Source: Bacteroidales bacterium
GTDB taxonomy: Bacteria; Bacteroidota; Bacteroidia; Bacteroidales; UBA932
Reading direction: 5' to 3'
Assembly: GCA_015060395.1 (NCBI GenBank)
Contig: SUYP01000021.1
Location: 1 to 51,163, forward strand
Length of the DNA stretch: 51,163 bases
The notes under the pieces are model-generated. The model was not told the origin of the DNA and did not search any database. It saw only the letters and a list, made by a program, of their open reading frames with translations. Every line of letters starts with the position of its first letter. Position 1 is the stretch's first letter. Positions 16,735 to 25,173 of this stretch are shown in pieces. Both the position numbers and the translations under genes were made by a program.

Positions 16735-16817
16735 GCGGTGGTGGTGAAATGGTAGACACGCTACTTTGAGGGGGTAGTGGGCGTAAGCCTGTGCGAGTTC
16801 GAGTCTCGCCCACCGCA
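16735..16817 (+). tRNA. tRNA-Leu (GAG)
   Basis: The acceptor GCGGTGG pairs with CCACCGC and the discriminator is A16817. The anticodon stem CTACT/GGTAG encloses TTGAGGG, giving anticodon GAG. The long variable arm GTGGGCGTAAGCCTG is typical of leucine tRNAs. No CCA is encoded. Confidence 0.95.
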
Positions 16818-16822
16818 CGAAG

Positions 16823-16848
16823 GCCTGATCGTAAGATCAGGCTTTTTT
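16823..16848 (+). terminator. Terminator of tRNA-Leu
   Basis: The stem GCCTGATC/GATCAGGC has loop GTAA and is followed by six T. It lies 5 bp after the tRNA. Confidence 0.93.
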
Positions 16849-16865
16849 CGTATCCGGATAATTGC

Positions 16866-16873
16866 TATCTTTA
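16866..16873 (+). promoter_or_regulatory. Possible -7 box for the epimerase-like gene
   Basis: TATCTTTA is one base off TAnnTTTG and lies 16 bp before the ATG at 16890, between the tRNA terminator and the gene. Confidence 0.45.
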
Positions 16874-16889
16874 CGGAAAATATCACATT

Positions 16890-17765
16890 ATGCATACATT
16901 GAAGAATGAAATCCTGACCGTTCAGGTCAAGGAGCACGGGGCAGAGCTGGCCAGTATCAGGAAAGGCTCTGTCGAATATCTGTGGCAGGCTGATCCTATG
17001 TTCTGGGGAAGGCATTCGCCGGTTCTTTTCCCGATTGTGGGAAGTGTCTGGGAGAAACGTTATCGCGTTGATGGCCGTGAGTTCGAGCTGGGACAGCACG
17101 GTTTTGCGCGAGATATGGATTTCACTATGGTTGAAGGAAGTGAGGATGAGGTCAGATATCGCCTGGAATCGACTGAAGATACACTGAAGAAGTATCCTTG
17201 GCCGTTTGTGCTCGAAATCGCGTACAGGCTTCACGGCAATATGATAGACGTTATATGGGAGGTCAGCAATCCCGGTAATGAGGATATGTACTTCCAGATA
17301 GGAGCCCATCCTGCATTCAACTATCCGGATTACGATCCTCAGACTGTGGAGAGGGGATTCCTTTCTTTTGACAGGAGTGAAGGTCTGGAGTGCATAAGGA
17401 TCAAGGAGAAGGGATGCGTGGATGCTGAGACCCTCTATCCTCTTGATATCCCCGCAGACGGCCTTCTTCCGCTCACCAGGGAGACATTCGACAAGATAGA
17501 TACCATAATGCTTCAGGACGGTCAGATCGGCTCTGTGGCCTTGTACAGGACGGACAGGACGCCTTGGCTGAAACTGAGCTTCGAGGCTCCGGTGGTGGGA
17601 ATATGGTCTCCTCCGGGAAAGAATGCTCCTTTCATCTGCCTTGAGCCTTGGTACGGACGGTGCGACAGGGCTGGGTATGAAGGGGATTACCGCGACAGGG
17701 ACTGGGTGAACCTTCTGGCTCCAGGAGAAAGGTTTTCAAGCGTCTATACCATAGAAATAGCATAG
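16890..17765 (+). CDS. Aldose 1-epimerase family protein (LacX-like)
   Basis: A 291-residue protein of the galactose-mutarotase-like superfamily. It starts at ATG 16890: the longer in-frame reading would begin inside tRNA-Leu. Family features are the WQADPMFWGRHSPVLFP segment, LGQHGFARDMDF with the conserved histidine, IGAHPAFNYP, and the C-terminal ICLEPWYGRCD with the probable catalytic glutamate. Such proteins interconvert anomers of hexoses or hexose phosphates. The exact sugar cannot be read from the sequence. No signal peptide is visible, so it is cytoplasmic. Confidence 0.88.
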   Translation: MHTLKNEILTVQVKEHGAELASIRKGSVEYLWQADPMFWGRHSPVLFPIVGSVWEKRYRVDGREFELGQHGFARDMDFTMVEGSEDEVRYRLESTEDTLKKYPWPFVLEIAYRLHGNMIDVIWEVSNPGNEDMYFQIGAHPAFNYPDYDPQTVERGFLSFDRSEGLECIRIKEKGCVDAETLYPLDIPADGLLPLTRETFDKIDTIMLQDGQIGSVALYRTDRTPWLKLSFEAPVVGIWSPPGKNAPFICLEPWYGRCDRAGYEGDYRDRDWVNLLAPGERFSSVYTIEIA

Positions 17766-17776
17766 TATTTGATTTG

Positions 17777-17810
17777 CCTGCGTTTGGTTAGTTAATGATT
17801 CAAACGCAGG
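17777..17810 (+). other. Hairpin covering the lipocalin ribosome-binding region
   Basis: CCTGCGTTTG (17777-17786) is a perfect inverted match to 17801-17810 with a 14-nt loop. The stem ends 6 bp before the lipocalin ATG and has no T-run. It could end the epimerase transcript or mask the lipocalin start. Confidence 0.6.
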
Positions 17811-17816
17811 TAAATT

Positions 17817-18359
17817 ATGAAAAGTCTGATTCCTCTGGCCCTGGCTGCATTTATGATCCCGGGCCTGCTTGTCGCTCAAGACAAGCGCTTTGACAGTTCT
17901 CCTGTTGAACAGTTCGATCTTTCCCGTTATCTGGGTGTCTGGTTCGAGATTGCCCGCTTCGACCACAGCTTCGAACGTGGTCTTGACAATGTGACGGCGG
18001 AATATCTTCTTCGTGACGACGGAAAGATCGATGTAATCAATTCCGGATGGAAAGACGGGAAGTATCAGGTTGCGGAAGGGAAGGCCAAACAGCCTGAGCC
18101 TCTTGATGACCCGGCCCATCTGAAGGTATCCTTTTTCCTCTTCTTTTACAGCGACTACAATGTGATGATGCTTGATGACAATTATCAGATCGCCCTGGTA
18201 GGAAGCAAGAGCCCGGGCTATCTGTGGATATTGTCACGCACTCCGGCAGTCAGCACCGATGTTCTCGATGCCGTCCTTAAGGAGGCTTCTGACAGAGGCT
18301 ATGATACCTCCAGGCTGATCTGGGTGGATCAGGATATGAACAAGTCTATTGCCTTGTGA
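17817..18359 (+). CDS. blc: Lipocalin (Blc family)
   Basis: A 180-residue bacterial lipocalin. The signal peptide ends near LLVAQ. There is no lipobox cysteine, so it looks periplasmic rather than lipid-anchored, unlike E. coli Blc. The first lipocalin signature is YLGVWFEIARFDHSFERG (G-x-W), followed by VTAEYLLRDDGKIDVINSG, and the closing YLWILSRTP strand is typical. It would bind lysophospholipids or other hydrophobic ligands. The 3' end overlaps the next gene, on the opposite strand, by 14 bp. Confidence 0.92.
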   Translation: MKSLIPLALAAFMIPGLLVAQDKRFDSSPVEQFDLSRYLGVWFEIARFDHSFERGLDNVTAEYLLRDDGKIDVINSGWKDGKYQVAEGKAKQPEPLDDPAHLKVSFFLFFYSDYNVMMLDDNYQIALVGSKSPGYLWILSRTPAVSTDVLDAVLKEASDRGYDTSRLIWVDQDMNKSIAL

Positions 18360-19587
18360 ACGTGAGGTTGAAGAAGAGTCCCGGAGATGCTGCCACAGGC
18401 TTTTCCGGGGCATATTTTCCTGTACTTTCAAGCTCCGGCATAAAACTCTTGGAGGTATAGTCGATGATGTACATATCCAGAGAGTCAGTATTGTCCGGGA
18501 AAAATCTCAGACCGATGAGGGACTCCTTGTCCTCGCTCTTCTGATCCGGCGAGAAGTATCTGTTGGTGTCGTCAAGCCAGAATGTCTGAAGGTCTGCGGA
18601 AGTCCCGTCCCCGAGATCGATCGTGAGGGCGGTACCCTTGCGGAGGTCTGATGTGCTTGAAAAATAATCATCGAATCCGGAGCGGAATGACGGTGAGAGG
18701 AAGAGTTCCTTCATATTTACGGTGAACTTGTCCCTCTCATTGTATTTAGGGAGTTTGTCCATAGCGGTGCAGACCCCGTTCCAGTATCTGTCCATATAAA
18801 GAGAGTCGGTGACGAGGGTGTCTATATTCCAGGAACCGTCCAGATGCCTCCAGACTGTGTCCAGAAGGCTGATCTCAACTTCGGCAGTCTCTCCGATGCT
18901 GTACTTTTCGTTGAAGTTTATGTTGAGGACGATCTTGTCTTTTCCGTCCTTGGGATTAGGGTTAAGCGACCTGATTTCAAGGCTTCCTATATTCTGTCCA
19001 CCAGCGATTATGAATCGCGTGCTGTCGGAAAAAGCAAAGTCAACTCCCTCTTCAGCAGTCGATTTCTCCTTGTTGACTGTCAGGCTTACCTCTGCGTCAG
19101 ATGTCAGGTTCAGTCTCTTTCCTGATCTGTCGTTGGCTGTGAAGCTGATCTCAAGCGAGTCGGTCATCATCAGATAGTCCTTTGCAAAAGAAAAATATGC
19201 AAGCTTGTCCGGCAAGGTGAATCCGGATGTGATGTATTTGCCGGCAACATATCCTTCCGGAACCTCTACAGAAAGGTTCAGGGTCTTGTCTGTGCCGAGC
19301 TTCAGGGCTGTCACCACGATGGAGTCAACTGGATTCTCGCCTCCGAATATGAAACGGTCGCCCGATACGAGGTAATCGATTCCTTTTTCAGCAGTACCTT
19401 CGAATATGACCGGGAACACCCTTTCCGTGCTGTCGGTGATATTGGCGTAGGCAAGCCTGAATATGGCCTTGTCTTCGACGATTTCCGGCCTGCTGGAGAA
19501 GAATGAGATTGCCGGGTCAAGTGTAAGTTCTTCATCACAGGCTGCAAATGCGGCTGCCGCTATCAATATGTATATGATTCTTTTCAT
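18346..19587 (-). CDS. Lipoprotein with two probable beta-sandwich repeats, unknown function
   Basis: A 413-residue lipoprotein with signal MKRIIYILIAAAAFAAC (lipobox Cys17). The start is set at 19587, because the promoter at 19614 lies inside the longer reading frame. Two segments with the pattern AEKGIDY/AEEGVDF, then FIFGG/FIIAGGQ, then DKTLNLSVEVPEG/DKIVLNINFNE resemble Calx-beta-type domains (about 20-125 and 130-240). The C-terminal 170 residues are aromatic-rich and unassigned. I recognise no enzyme motif. Surface exposure is plausible. Its stop codon lies inside the lipocalin gene. Confidence 0.75.
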   Translation of the reverse strand: MKRIIYILIAAAAFAACDEELTLDPAISFFSSRPEIVEDKAIFRLAYANITDSTERVFPVIFEGTAEKGIDYLVSGDRFIFGGENPVDSIVVTALKLGTDKTLNLSVEVPEGYVAGKYITSGFTLPDKLAYFSFAKDYLMMTDSLEISFTANDRSGKRLNLTSDAEVSLTVNKEKSTAEEGVDFAFSDSTRFIIAGGQNIGSLEIRSLNPNPKDGKDKIVLNINFNEKYSIGETAEVEISLLDTVWRHLDGSWNIDTLVTDSLYMDRYWNGVCTAMDKLPKYNERDKFTVNMKELFLSPSFRSGFDDYFSSTSDLRKGTALTIDLGDGTSADLQTFWLDDTNRYFSPDQKSEDKESLIGLRFFPDNTDSLDMYIIDYTSKSFMPELESTGKYAPEKPVAASPGLFFNLTFTRQ

Positions 19588-19613
19588 CTGTCCGAAATCT
19601 TTCGTATAAACTG

Positions 19614-19621
19614 CAAATATA
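19614..19621 (-). promoter_or_regulatory. -7 box for the orphan lipoprotein
   Basis: The minus strand reads TATATTTG, 26 bp before the ATG at 19587. Confidence 0.65.
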
Positions 19622-19745
19622 ACAATTATTCCGATATCAGAGCTAATACCGAACAATGGGTATGGCCTTTCCTTCAAATCGCAATTTGTCGTGATGAAAG
19701 CGCATTTTATGCCAGCTCCGGGTTCGATGATTGCATAAAAAGGAA

Positions 19746-19765
19746 TATATTTGCACTAGTGCAAA
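19746..19765 (+). promoter_or_regulatory. feoAB promoter overlapped by a 16-bp palindrome
   Basis: TATATTTG (19746-19753) is the -7 box. The perfect palindrome TTTGCACTAGTGCAAA (19750-19765) overlaps its last four bases and ends 9 bp before the feoAB start. A repressor bound here would block initiation. An iron-responsive Fur- or DtxR-type regulator is a natural guess from context but is not shown by the sequence. Confidence 0.65.
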
Positions 19766-19774
19766 ACGATAGGT

Positions 19775-22168
19775 ATGAAACTTTCGGAACTCAGGACGGG
19801 CGAGCGTGGCGTGGTAGTCAAGGTAAACGGCCACGGCAGTTTCCGTAAAAGGATAATTGAAATGGGATTCGTGAAGGGCAACAAGGTGAAAGTCATCCTT
19901 AACGCCCCTCTCAGGGATCCTATTGAATATGAGATCATCGGATATAAGATATCGCTTCGCCGCGAAGAGGCTTCGAAGATAGAAGTGATAAGCGAGACAG
20001 AGGCCAAGGAGCTTCTTTCTGCGCGTCAGTCCCTGCCGGCTCTGGATGCAAGTGCCGAAGCCTGGCTTGAAAGGGAAATGGATACTTTGGCTGAGGAAAG
20101 ACGCAAGGTCATCAAGGTTGCTCTTGTCGGCAATCCGAACTGCGGAAAGACCTCGCTTTTCAACATAGCATCCGGAAGTCACGAGCACGTCGGCAATTAC
20201 AGCGGAGTCACAGTCGATGCCAAGGAAGGTGTCTTCGAACACGGAGGGTACAGGTTCAATCTGGTGGATCTTCCCGGAACCTACTCATTGTCAGCATATA
20301 GTCCCGAAGAGCTTTATGTGCGCAGGAATCTTGTAGAGGATATGCCAGATGTGGTGGTTAATGTGGTAGATGCATCAAATCTTCAGAGAAACCTCTACCT
20401 TACCACCCAGCTCATAGATATGAACCTCAGGGTCGTGATGGCCCTGAATATGTATGACGAACTGGAGGCGAGGGGGGATCATCTGGACATCAGGCAGCTG
20501 GGATATCTCCTCGGTATGCCGGTAGTTCCGACAGTGAGCCGCACGGGAGAGGGCATAGATGCCCTTTTCGATACGGTGATCCAGATATATGAAAAGTCCG
20601 ATCCGCATATCGCCCGTCACATCCATATCAACCACGGGGTAGAGCTAGAACAGAGCATAGACCGCATAAAGCATCTCATCCAGAAGGATGCGGACATCAG
20701 ATACAAATACTCCACCCGCTACCTTGCGATAAAGTATCTGGAAAACGACAGGGAGGTGGAAAAGGTCGTGGAGGCCCTTCCCGGCAGAGACGAGATAATA
20801 GCCGCCAGATTCGAAGAACACAGGAGGATAGAAGGACTTCTCAAGTCGGGTATGGAATCTGCCTTGGTTGACGCCAAATATGCATTTGTGGAGGGAGCGC
20901 TGGCAGAGACATATATCCAGGGCAAGAAGAAGAGGCATACGCTTACGGACAAGATTGACGGCATAGTGACGAACCGCTGGCTTGCCTTCCCTATATTCAT
21001 ATTCCTGCTTTATATCGTGTTCGAAGGCACTTTCGTGCTGGGAGAATATCCGATGCAGTGGATAGAATGGATAGTGGAGAAATTCGGAGCATTTGTCTCG
21101 ATGACGATGAAGGACGGCTGGCTGAAGGATCTTGTTGTGGACGGAATCATCGGAGGAGTCGGCAGTGTCCTTGTCTTCCTGCCGAATATATTGCTGCTCT
21201 ATATGTTCATATCCCTTCTCGAGGATTCGGGATATATGGCACGTGCGGCTTTCATTATGGACAGGCTTATGCACAGGATCGGTCTTCACGGCAAATCCTT
21301 CATTCCTATGGTGATGGGCTTCGGCTGCAATGTACCTGCGATTATGGCCACCAGGACAATAGAAAGCAGGAAGAGCCGCCTCATAACCACTCTCATAATC
21401 CCGCTTATGTCCTGTGCCGGACGAATGCCGGTATATGTCCTTATTGCCGGAGCATTCTTCCCGAAAAAGGCAGGACTTGTGCTTCTGGGACTTTATGCTT
21501 TGGGAATCCTTCTGGCGATCGTGGCGGCCAAGATAATGAGTCTGTTCTTCAAGGAAGACGACCTTCCTTTCGTTATGGAGCTGCCTCCATACAGGGTGCC
21601 TACCGGAAAGTCGGTATTCCGTCATACCTGGGAAAAGGGACGTCAATATCTTCAGAAGATGAGCGGTGTCATTCTGATCTGCTCTCTGGTGATATGGTTC
21701 CTCGGCTATTTCCCTAATCACGACGCATACGATTCTGTCCAGGAACAGCAGGAACATTCATTCATCGGATATATAGGAAAATCTATGGAACCTGTGCTTG
21801 AGCCTCTCGGATTTGACTGGAGGATGGGCGTGGGAATCGTTGCGGGCGTCGGTGCCAAGGAACTGGTGGTCAGTACTCTCGGAGTGATGTATGCGGATGA
21901 TGAGCCGGTGTCGGGAGCTCAGGATGAATCCGGCGGACCTTCTTCTGATACGCGTCTGCAGCGTGCATTGGTGAAGTCTGTTACCCCGGCCGGAGCATTG
22001 GCCTATATGGTCTTCATCCTGCTTTATTTCCCTTGCATAGCTACGTTCGTGGCCATAAAGAATGAGAGCGGAGGATGGAAATGGGCGATAATCACTGCCA
22101 TATACACCGTTCTTCTGGCCTGGACGGCGGCTTTTCTTACCTTCCGTATTGCCGGCCTTTTTCTATAA
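19775..22168 (+). CDS. feoB: Ferrous iron transporter, FeoA-FeoB fusion
   Basis: A 797-residue GTP-coupled Fe(II) importer. Residues 1-75 form an SH3-like FeoA domain (LSELRTGERGVVVKV, EMGFVKGNKVKV). The G domain follows with G1 GNPNCGKTS (119-127), G3 DLPGT and G4 NMYD. From about residue 390 there are eight or so membrane helices with the FeoB gate motifs GFGCNVPAIMATR and GVGAKELVVSTLG. The FeoA-FeoB fusion is usual in Bacteroidales. FeoC is absent. It has its own promoter with a palindromic site. Confidence 0.97.
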   Translation: MKLSELRTGERGVVVKVNGHGSFRKRIIEMGFVKGNKVKVILNAPLRDPIEYEIIGYKISLRREEASKIEVISETEAKELLSARQSLPALDASAEAWLEREMDTLAEERRKVIKVALVGNPNCGKTSLFNIASGSHEHVGNYSGVTVDAKEGVFEHGGYRFNLVDLPGTYSLSAYSPEELYVRRNLVEDMPDVVVNVVDASNLQRNLYLTTQLIDMNLRVVMALNMYDELEARGDHLDIRQLGYLLGMPVVPTVSRTGEGIDALFDTVIQIYEKSDPHIARHIHINHGVELEQSIDRIKHLIQKDADIRYKYSTRYLAIKYLENDREVEKVVEALPGRDEIIAARFEEHRRIEGLLKSGMESALVDAKYAFVEGALAETYIQGKKKRHTLTDKIDGIVTNRWLAFPIFIFLLYIVFEGTFVLGEYPMQWIEWIVEKFGAFVSMTMKDGWLKDLVVDGIIGGVGSVLVFLPNILLLYMFISLLEDSGYMARAAFIMDRLMHRIGLHGKSFIPMVMGFGCNVPAIMATRTIESRKSRLITTLIIPLMSCAGRMPVYVLIAGAFFPKKAGLVLLGLYALGILLAIVAAKIMSLFFKEDDLPFVMELPPYRVPTGKSVFRHTWEKGRQYLQKMSGVILICSLVIWFLGYFPNHDAYDSVQEQQEHSFIGYIGKSMEPVLEPLGFDWRMGVGIVAGVGAKELVVSTLGVMYADDEPVSGAQDESGGPSSDTRLQRALVKSVTPAGALAYMVFILLYFPCIATFVAIKNESGGWKWAIITAIYTVLLAWTAAFLTFRIAGLFL

Positions 22169-22208
22169 CATCCCTCTGCGGCTCTTGCAAAATACCAAGA
22201 TATTGGGA

Positions 22209-22345
22209 TTGTGAACGACGGTGTGTGCACGTATCTTTGCAATGGAAATAAGCCATTTTAGTTATAGAAATCAATCCTTTTAATTGTTGTATTAATTTAT
22301 ATTTTTTCAAGAGGCCTTCCGCGACGGAACGCCTCTTGATGATTT
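22209..22345 (+). ncRNA. Candidate small RNA between feoAB and the hemerythrin gene
   Basis: TTG (22209-22211), a 20-bp spacer and TATCTTTG (22232-22239) form a good promoter that faces no sizeable gene. About 65 bp downstream is a hairpin TCAAGAGGC/GCCTCTTGA (22307-22339) whose inner stem TTCCG/CGGAA continues it to 14 pairs with one C-C mismatch. A short T-run follows. A transcript of about 100 nt is implied. The only frame inside is 13 codons (ATG 22242). No RNA family is recognised. Confidence 0.4.
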
Positions 22346-22374
22346 TAGGATAACTGATTGTGACGAAAAATGTT

Positions 22375-22382
22375 TAACTTTG
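22375..22382 (+). promoter_or_regulatory. -7 box for the hemerythrin/LuxR pair
   Basis: TAACTTTG matches TAnnTTTG, 40 bp before the first ATG at 22423. Confidence 0.6.
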
Positions 22383-22422
22383 AAATCTCTAATGATTTGA
22401 ATTCCGTGCTTGCGGAGCATAG

Positions 22423-23127
22423 ATGATGCTTATGACTACAGAGATACAGAGAATAGTCTTTTCGGAATCGATGAAGATAGCCGATCTGATTGATGTGAAT
22501 TTCAAGCTTCTGAATGTGCTCTCCCGCCTGGACATAAGCCTCGGCTTCGGAGAGAATACGATAATGGAAGTGTGTGAACGTCAGGGGATTGACCTCAAGT
22601 CTTTTCTTCTGATATGCAATGTCTATACATACGACGGCTATATCCCTTCTGTGGAACAGATGTCAGGGGCAGATCCGGCTACGATCGTGGATTACCTGCA
22701 CAATTCCCATTCCTTCTATCTCCTTAAGGAGTTCACAGCTCTGGAAGAAGAGCTCAAGGCTATGGTCGAGCCCTGCGATGCCACGCAGAAGAAGGTTGTC
22801 GCGAGATTCTTCTCCGATTATAAGGCTCAGGTGGAAAATCATTTCGAATATGAGGAGAGCGTTGTATTTCCTTATATCAGGGCGCTGATGGCCGGTCAGA
22901 GGTACGCAAGCTATTCTATCGAGCAGTTCGAGGAAAACCACAGCAATATAGACGAGACCCTCAATGATCTCAAGAATATCGTGATGAAGTATCTTCCGGA
23001 CACCTGCGATACTGTTCTGCGCAATCAGGTGCTGTACAGGATATACCGTCTGGGAGAAGACCTGCTCAAGCATACTCTGATAGAGGACAATATCCTTATA
23101 CCGATGGTCAATAAAATCGAGGAGTGA
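22423..23127 (+). CDS. Hemerythrin-domain protein (ScdA/RIC-like)
   Basis: A 234-residue soluble helical protein. The N-terminal 75 residues (ADLIDVNFKLLNVLSRLDIS) resemble the short helical domain found in front of hemerythrin domains in ScdA/RIC-type iron-sulfur repair proteins. The C-terminal four-helix part offers the di-iron ligands HNSHSFYLLKE, NHFEYEESVVFP, ENHSNID and KHTLIEDNILIP. Proteins of this class sense or hold oxygen or nitric oxide, or return iron to damaged clusters. ATGs at 22423, 22426 and 22432 are all possible starts. The stop overlaps the next start (TGATG), so the pair is translationally coupled. Confidence 0.85.
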   Translation: MMLMTTEIQRIVFSESMKIADLIDVNFKLLNVLSRLDISLGFGENTIMEVCERQGIDLKSFLLICNVYTYDGYIPSVEQMSGADPATIVDYLHNSHSFYLLKEFTALEEELKAMVEPCDATQKKVVARFFSDYKAQVENHFEYEESVVFPYIRALMAGQRYASYSIEQFEENHSNIDETLNDLKNIVMKYLPDTCDTVLRNQVLYRIYRLGEDLLKHTLIEDNILIPMVNKIEE

Positions 23128-23732
23128 TGAAGACTGGATATAAGAAGATTCTGCTGATAATGCCCTCCAAGGTCATTGCAAGGGGTATTGAGGCTGTGCT
23201 GTCCGAATTGGGAGAATTCCGTGTGGAGGGTATCCTTTCGGACCTTTCCCACGTTTCCGAGGCTCGGTTGAGGAATATGGATGCCGATGTAATACTGATT
23301 GACCCTGTTCTGGCTGATTATACCTCGCGGATGAATGTCCGCAGCCGTATTTCCGAATATTCATCAGCGGCCGTCGTGGCTCTGAAGTCAGTGCCGATGG
23401 ATGAGGAACAGCTCAAGCAGTATGACGGTGCTGTCGGTCTGTATGATGATCCGGTGGCGATCGTAAGGAAACTTCGTGAATCCCTGTCGTCACGAGAGGA
23501 ATCTCCCGAGTCCGAGGGATATGACCTTTCTGCCCGTGAAAAGGACATACTTGTCTGCGTGGCAAAGGGAATGCTCAATAAGGAAATAGCCGATCATTAC
23601 AATATCTCCATTCACACTGTCATCACGCATCGCAAGAACATCACCAGAAAGACCGGCATAAAGACGGTGGCTGGTCTTACGGTATATGCCCTTCTTAACA
23701 ATCTGATAGACTCAGGATCGATAGATCTTTAA
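23127..23732 (+). CDS. LuxR-family DNA-binding regulator
   Basis: A 201-residue protein with a receiver-like N-terminal half lacking an obvious phosphorylatable Asp pocket (it reads ADVILIDPVLAD), and a C-terminal LuxR/NarL helix-turn-helix: LSAREKDILVCVAKGMLNKE, then IADHYNISIHTVITHRKNI, at about 137-178. I start it at ATG 23127, overlapping the hemerythrin stop by one base; GTG 23124 is possible. The coupling suggests that the hemerythrin protein senses a gas or redox signal for it. The stop overlaps that of nhaC. Confidence 0.85.
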   Translation: MKTGYKKILLIMPSKVIARGIEAVLSELGEFRVEGILSDLSHVSEARLRNMDADVILIDPVLADYTSRMNVRSRISEYSSAAVVALKSVPMDEEQLKQYDGAVGLYDDPVAIVRKLRESLSSREESPESEGYDLSAREKDILVCVAKGMLNKEIADHYNISIHTVITHRKNITRKTGIKTVAGLTVYALLNNLIDSGSIDL

Positions 23733-25105
23733 CTGTATTTTCGCGGCAGCCGGAAGAGAATAGCCAGCAGTGCGAATGCTCCCATCACGAACGGGTAGTA
23801 GAGGTGGCTGATGATGGTGATGGTGGATATTCCTGCAAGTCCGGCAGCCATCAGCAGCTGTGCTCCGTAAGGTATTAGTCCCTGTATCAGGCAGGAGAAT
23901 GTGTCCAGTATGCTGGCAGTCTTGCGCGGATCAAGCCCGAAGCGCTTAGTTATGTCCTTGGCTATGCGACCGGTGGTGATGATTGCTATAGTGTTGTTGG
24001 CAGTGCATAGATTGGCCATACTTACGAGAGCCGCAATGCTCAGCTCGGCGCCCCTACGTCCTTTGATGCCCTTGGTCAATCCCTTGACAATGAAGTCGAT
24101 TCCGCCGTTTTCCCTGATTACTTCCAGCATACCTCCGGCCAGCATCGTCACGATGATCAGGTCTCCCATTCCGCTGATGCCGCTACCGATGGACTGAAGG
24201 AAACCTGTCCAGTCCATACTGCCTCCGATAAGACCGATTCCGGCATTGACCGCGAGTCCGATTGTCAGTACGGCGGTGACATTCATACCCGAAATGGCGA
24301 GGGCGATCACGAGTATATATGGTATCAGCCTGATCCATTCGATGGGCCCTCCTTCCGGACTGACCGCAACGGATGACCCCAACAGAATGTATATGACTGT
24401 CACAACTATTGCTGCCGGTCCTACTATTCTTATATTGACATTGAACTTGTCAGCCATTGACACGTCCTGAGTTCTTGTGGCCGCAATGGTGGTGTCTGAG
24501 ATGAAAGACAGATTGTCGCCGAAGAATGATCCTCCTACGATGATTGCGGTTATGAAGGCAGGGCTCGAGAAAACGCCTGTAGAGCCTCCGGCGGCGAGTT
24601 CTTCTGCGATCCCTGCCGCAACCGGAACCAAGGCTACAATCGTGCCCACGCTCGTTCCAATGGACATCGAAATGAAGCAGGAGGCCAGAAAGAGTCCTGC
24701 ATACAGCAGCTTGCCGGGGAGGATCCTCAGTGCCAGATTGACCGTTGCGTCTATCGCCCCTATCTCCTTCGCTGTCGCCGCAAATGCTCCGGCGAGGACG
24801 AATATCCATATCATCAGCAGGACATTCTTATTGCCAGCCCCATCAGAGAAAACCGCGATCCTCTGCTCCAGAGTCTTGCCTCGGCATATTGCTATGGCAT
24901 ATATCGAGGCGATCAGGAAACTTGCCGAAATGGGAATCTTGTAGAAGTCATTTGCCAGAACCGACGACACCAGATATACGCACAGAAAGACGAGGAGCGG
25001 ACTCAGAGCCAGCCATCCGCCCATCGGCCTTGCATCGTGCTCAGCCCACTTGCTGCGTACTCCCTTGAAGAGCTCCTTTAGATACCTGTCAGGAATTATT
25101 CCCAT
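23729..25105 (-). CDS. NhaC-family Na+/H+ antiporter
   Basis: A 458-residue inner-membrane protein with about 11-12 helices. Family features are SISMGTSVGT-like sequence (here FISMSIGTSVGTIVALVPVA), VGGSFFGDNLSFISDTT (strongly conserved in NhaC), and NLCTANNTIAIITTGRIAKD. Members exchange sodium, or in some cases malate/lactate, for protons; the substrate here is not resolved. The gene is convergent with the LuxR gene and divergent from queH. A -7 box lies at 25128-25135. Confidence 0.92.
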   Translation of the reverse strand: MGIIPDRYLKELFKGVRSKWAEHDARPMGGWLALSPLLVFLCVYLVSSVLANDFYKIPISASFLIASIYAIAICRGKTLEQRIAVFSDGAGNKNVLLMIWIFVLAGAFAATAKEIGAIDATVNLALRILPGKLLYAGLFLASCFISMSIGTSVGTIVALVPVAAGIAEELAAGGSTGVFSSPAFITAIIVGGSFFGDNLSFISDTTIAATRTQDVSMADKFNVNIRIVGPAAIVVTVIYILLGSSVAVSPEGGPIEWIRLIPYILVIALAISGMNVTAVLTIGLAVNAGIGLIGGSMDWTGFLQSIGSGISGMGDLIIVTMLAGGMLEVIRENGGIDFIVKGLTKGIKGRRGAELSIAALVSMANLCTANNTIAIITTGRIAKDITKRFGLDPRKTASILDTFSCLIQGLIPYGAQLLMAAGLAGISTITIISHLYYPFVMGAFALLAILFRLPRKYS

Positions 25106-25127
25106 ATTGAATTCGTTTTATCGGGTG

Positions 25128-25135
25128 CAAAGTTA
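25128..25135 (-). promoter_or_regulatory. -7 box for nhaC
   Basis: The minus strand reads TAACTTTG, 22 bp before the nhaC ATG. It is only 11 bp from the opposing queH -7 box, so the two promoters may interfere. Confidence 0.6.
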
Positions 25136-25146
25136 CGAATTTAGTT

Positions 25147-25154
25147 TATCTTTG
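25147..25154 (+). promoter_or_regulatory. -7 box for queH
   Basis: TATCTTTG matches TAnnTTTG, 19 bp before the queH ATG. Confidence 0.65.
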
Positions 25155-25173
25155 CGAAGAAGATGCATTCATA

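Noticed and set aside
16791..16889. N-terminal extension of the epimerase-like gene starting inside tRNA-Leu.
   Set aside because: The extension would be coded by the tRNA and its terminator. The ATG at 16890 gives the normal family N-terminus.
20645..21757. A 370-codon antisense frame opposite feoAB.
   Set aside because: It mirrors the codon pattern of the FeoB membrane domain, has no recognisable motif and no promoter. Long antisense frames also occur opposite GH20 (5783-6526), GH16-1 (42281-42934) and GH115, for the same reason.
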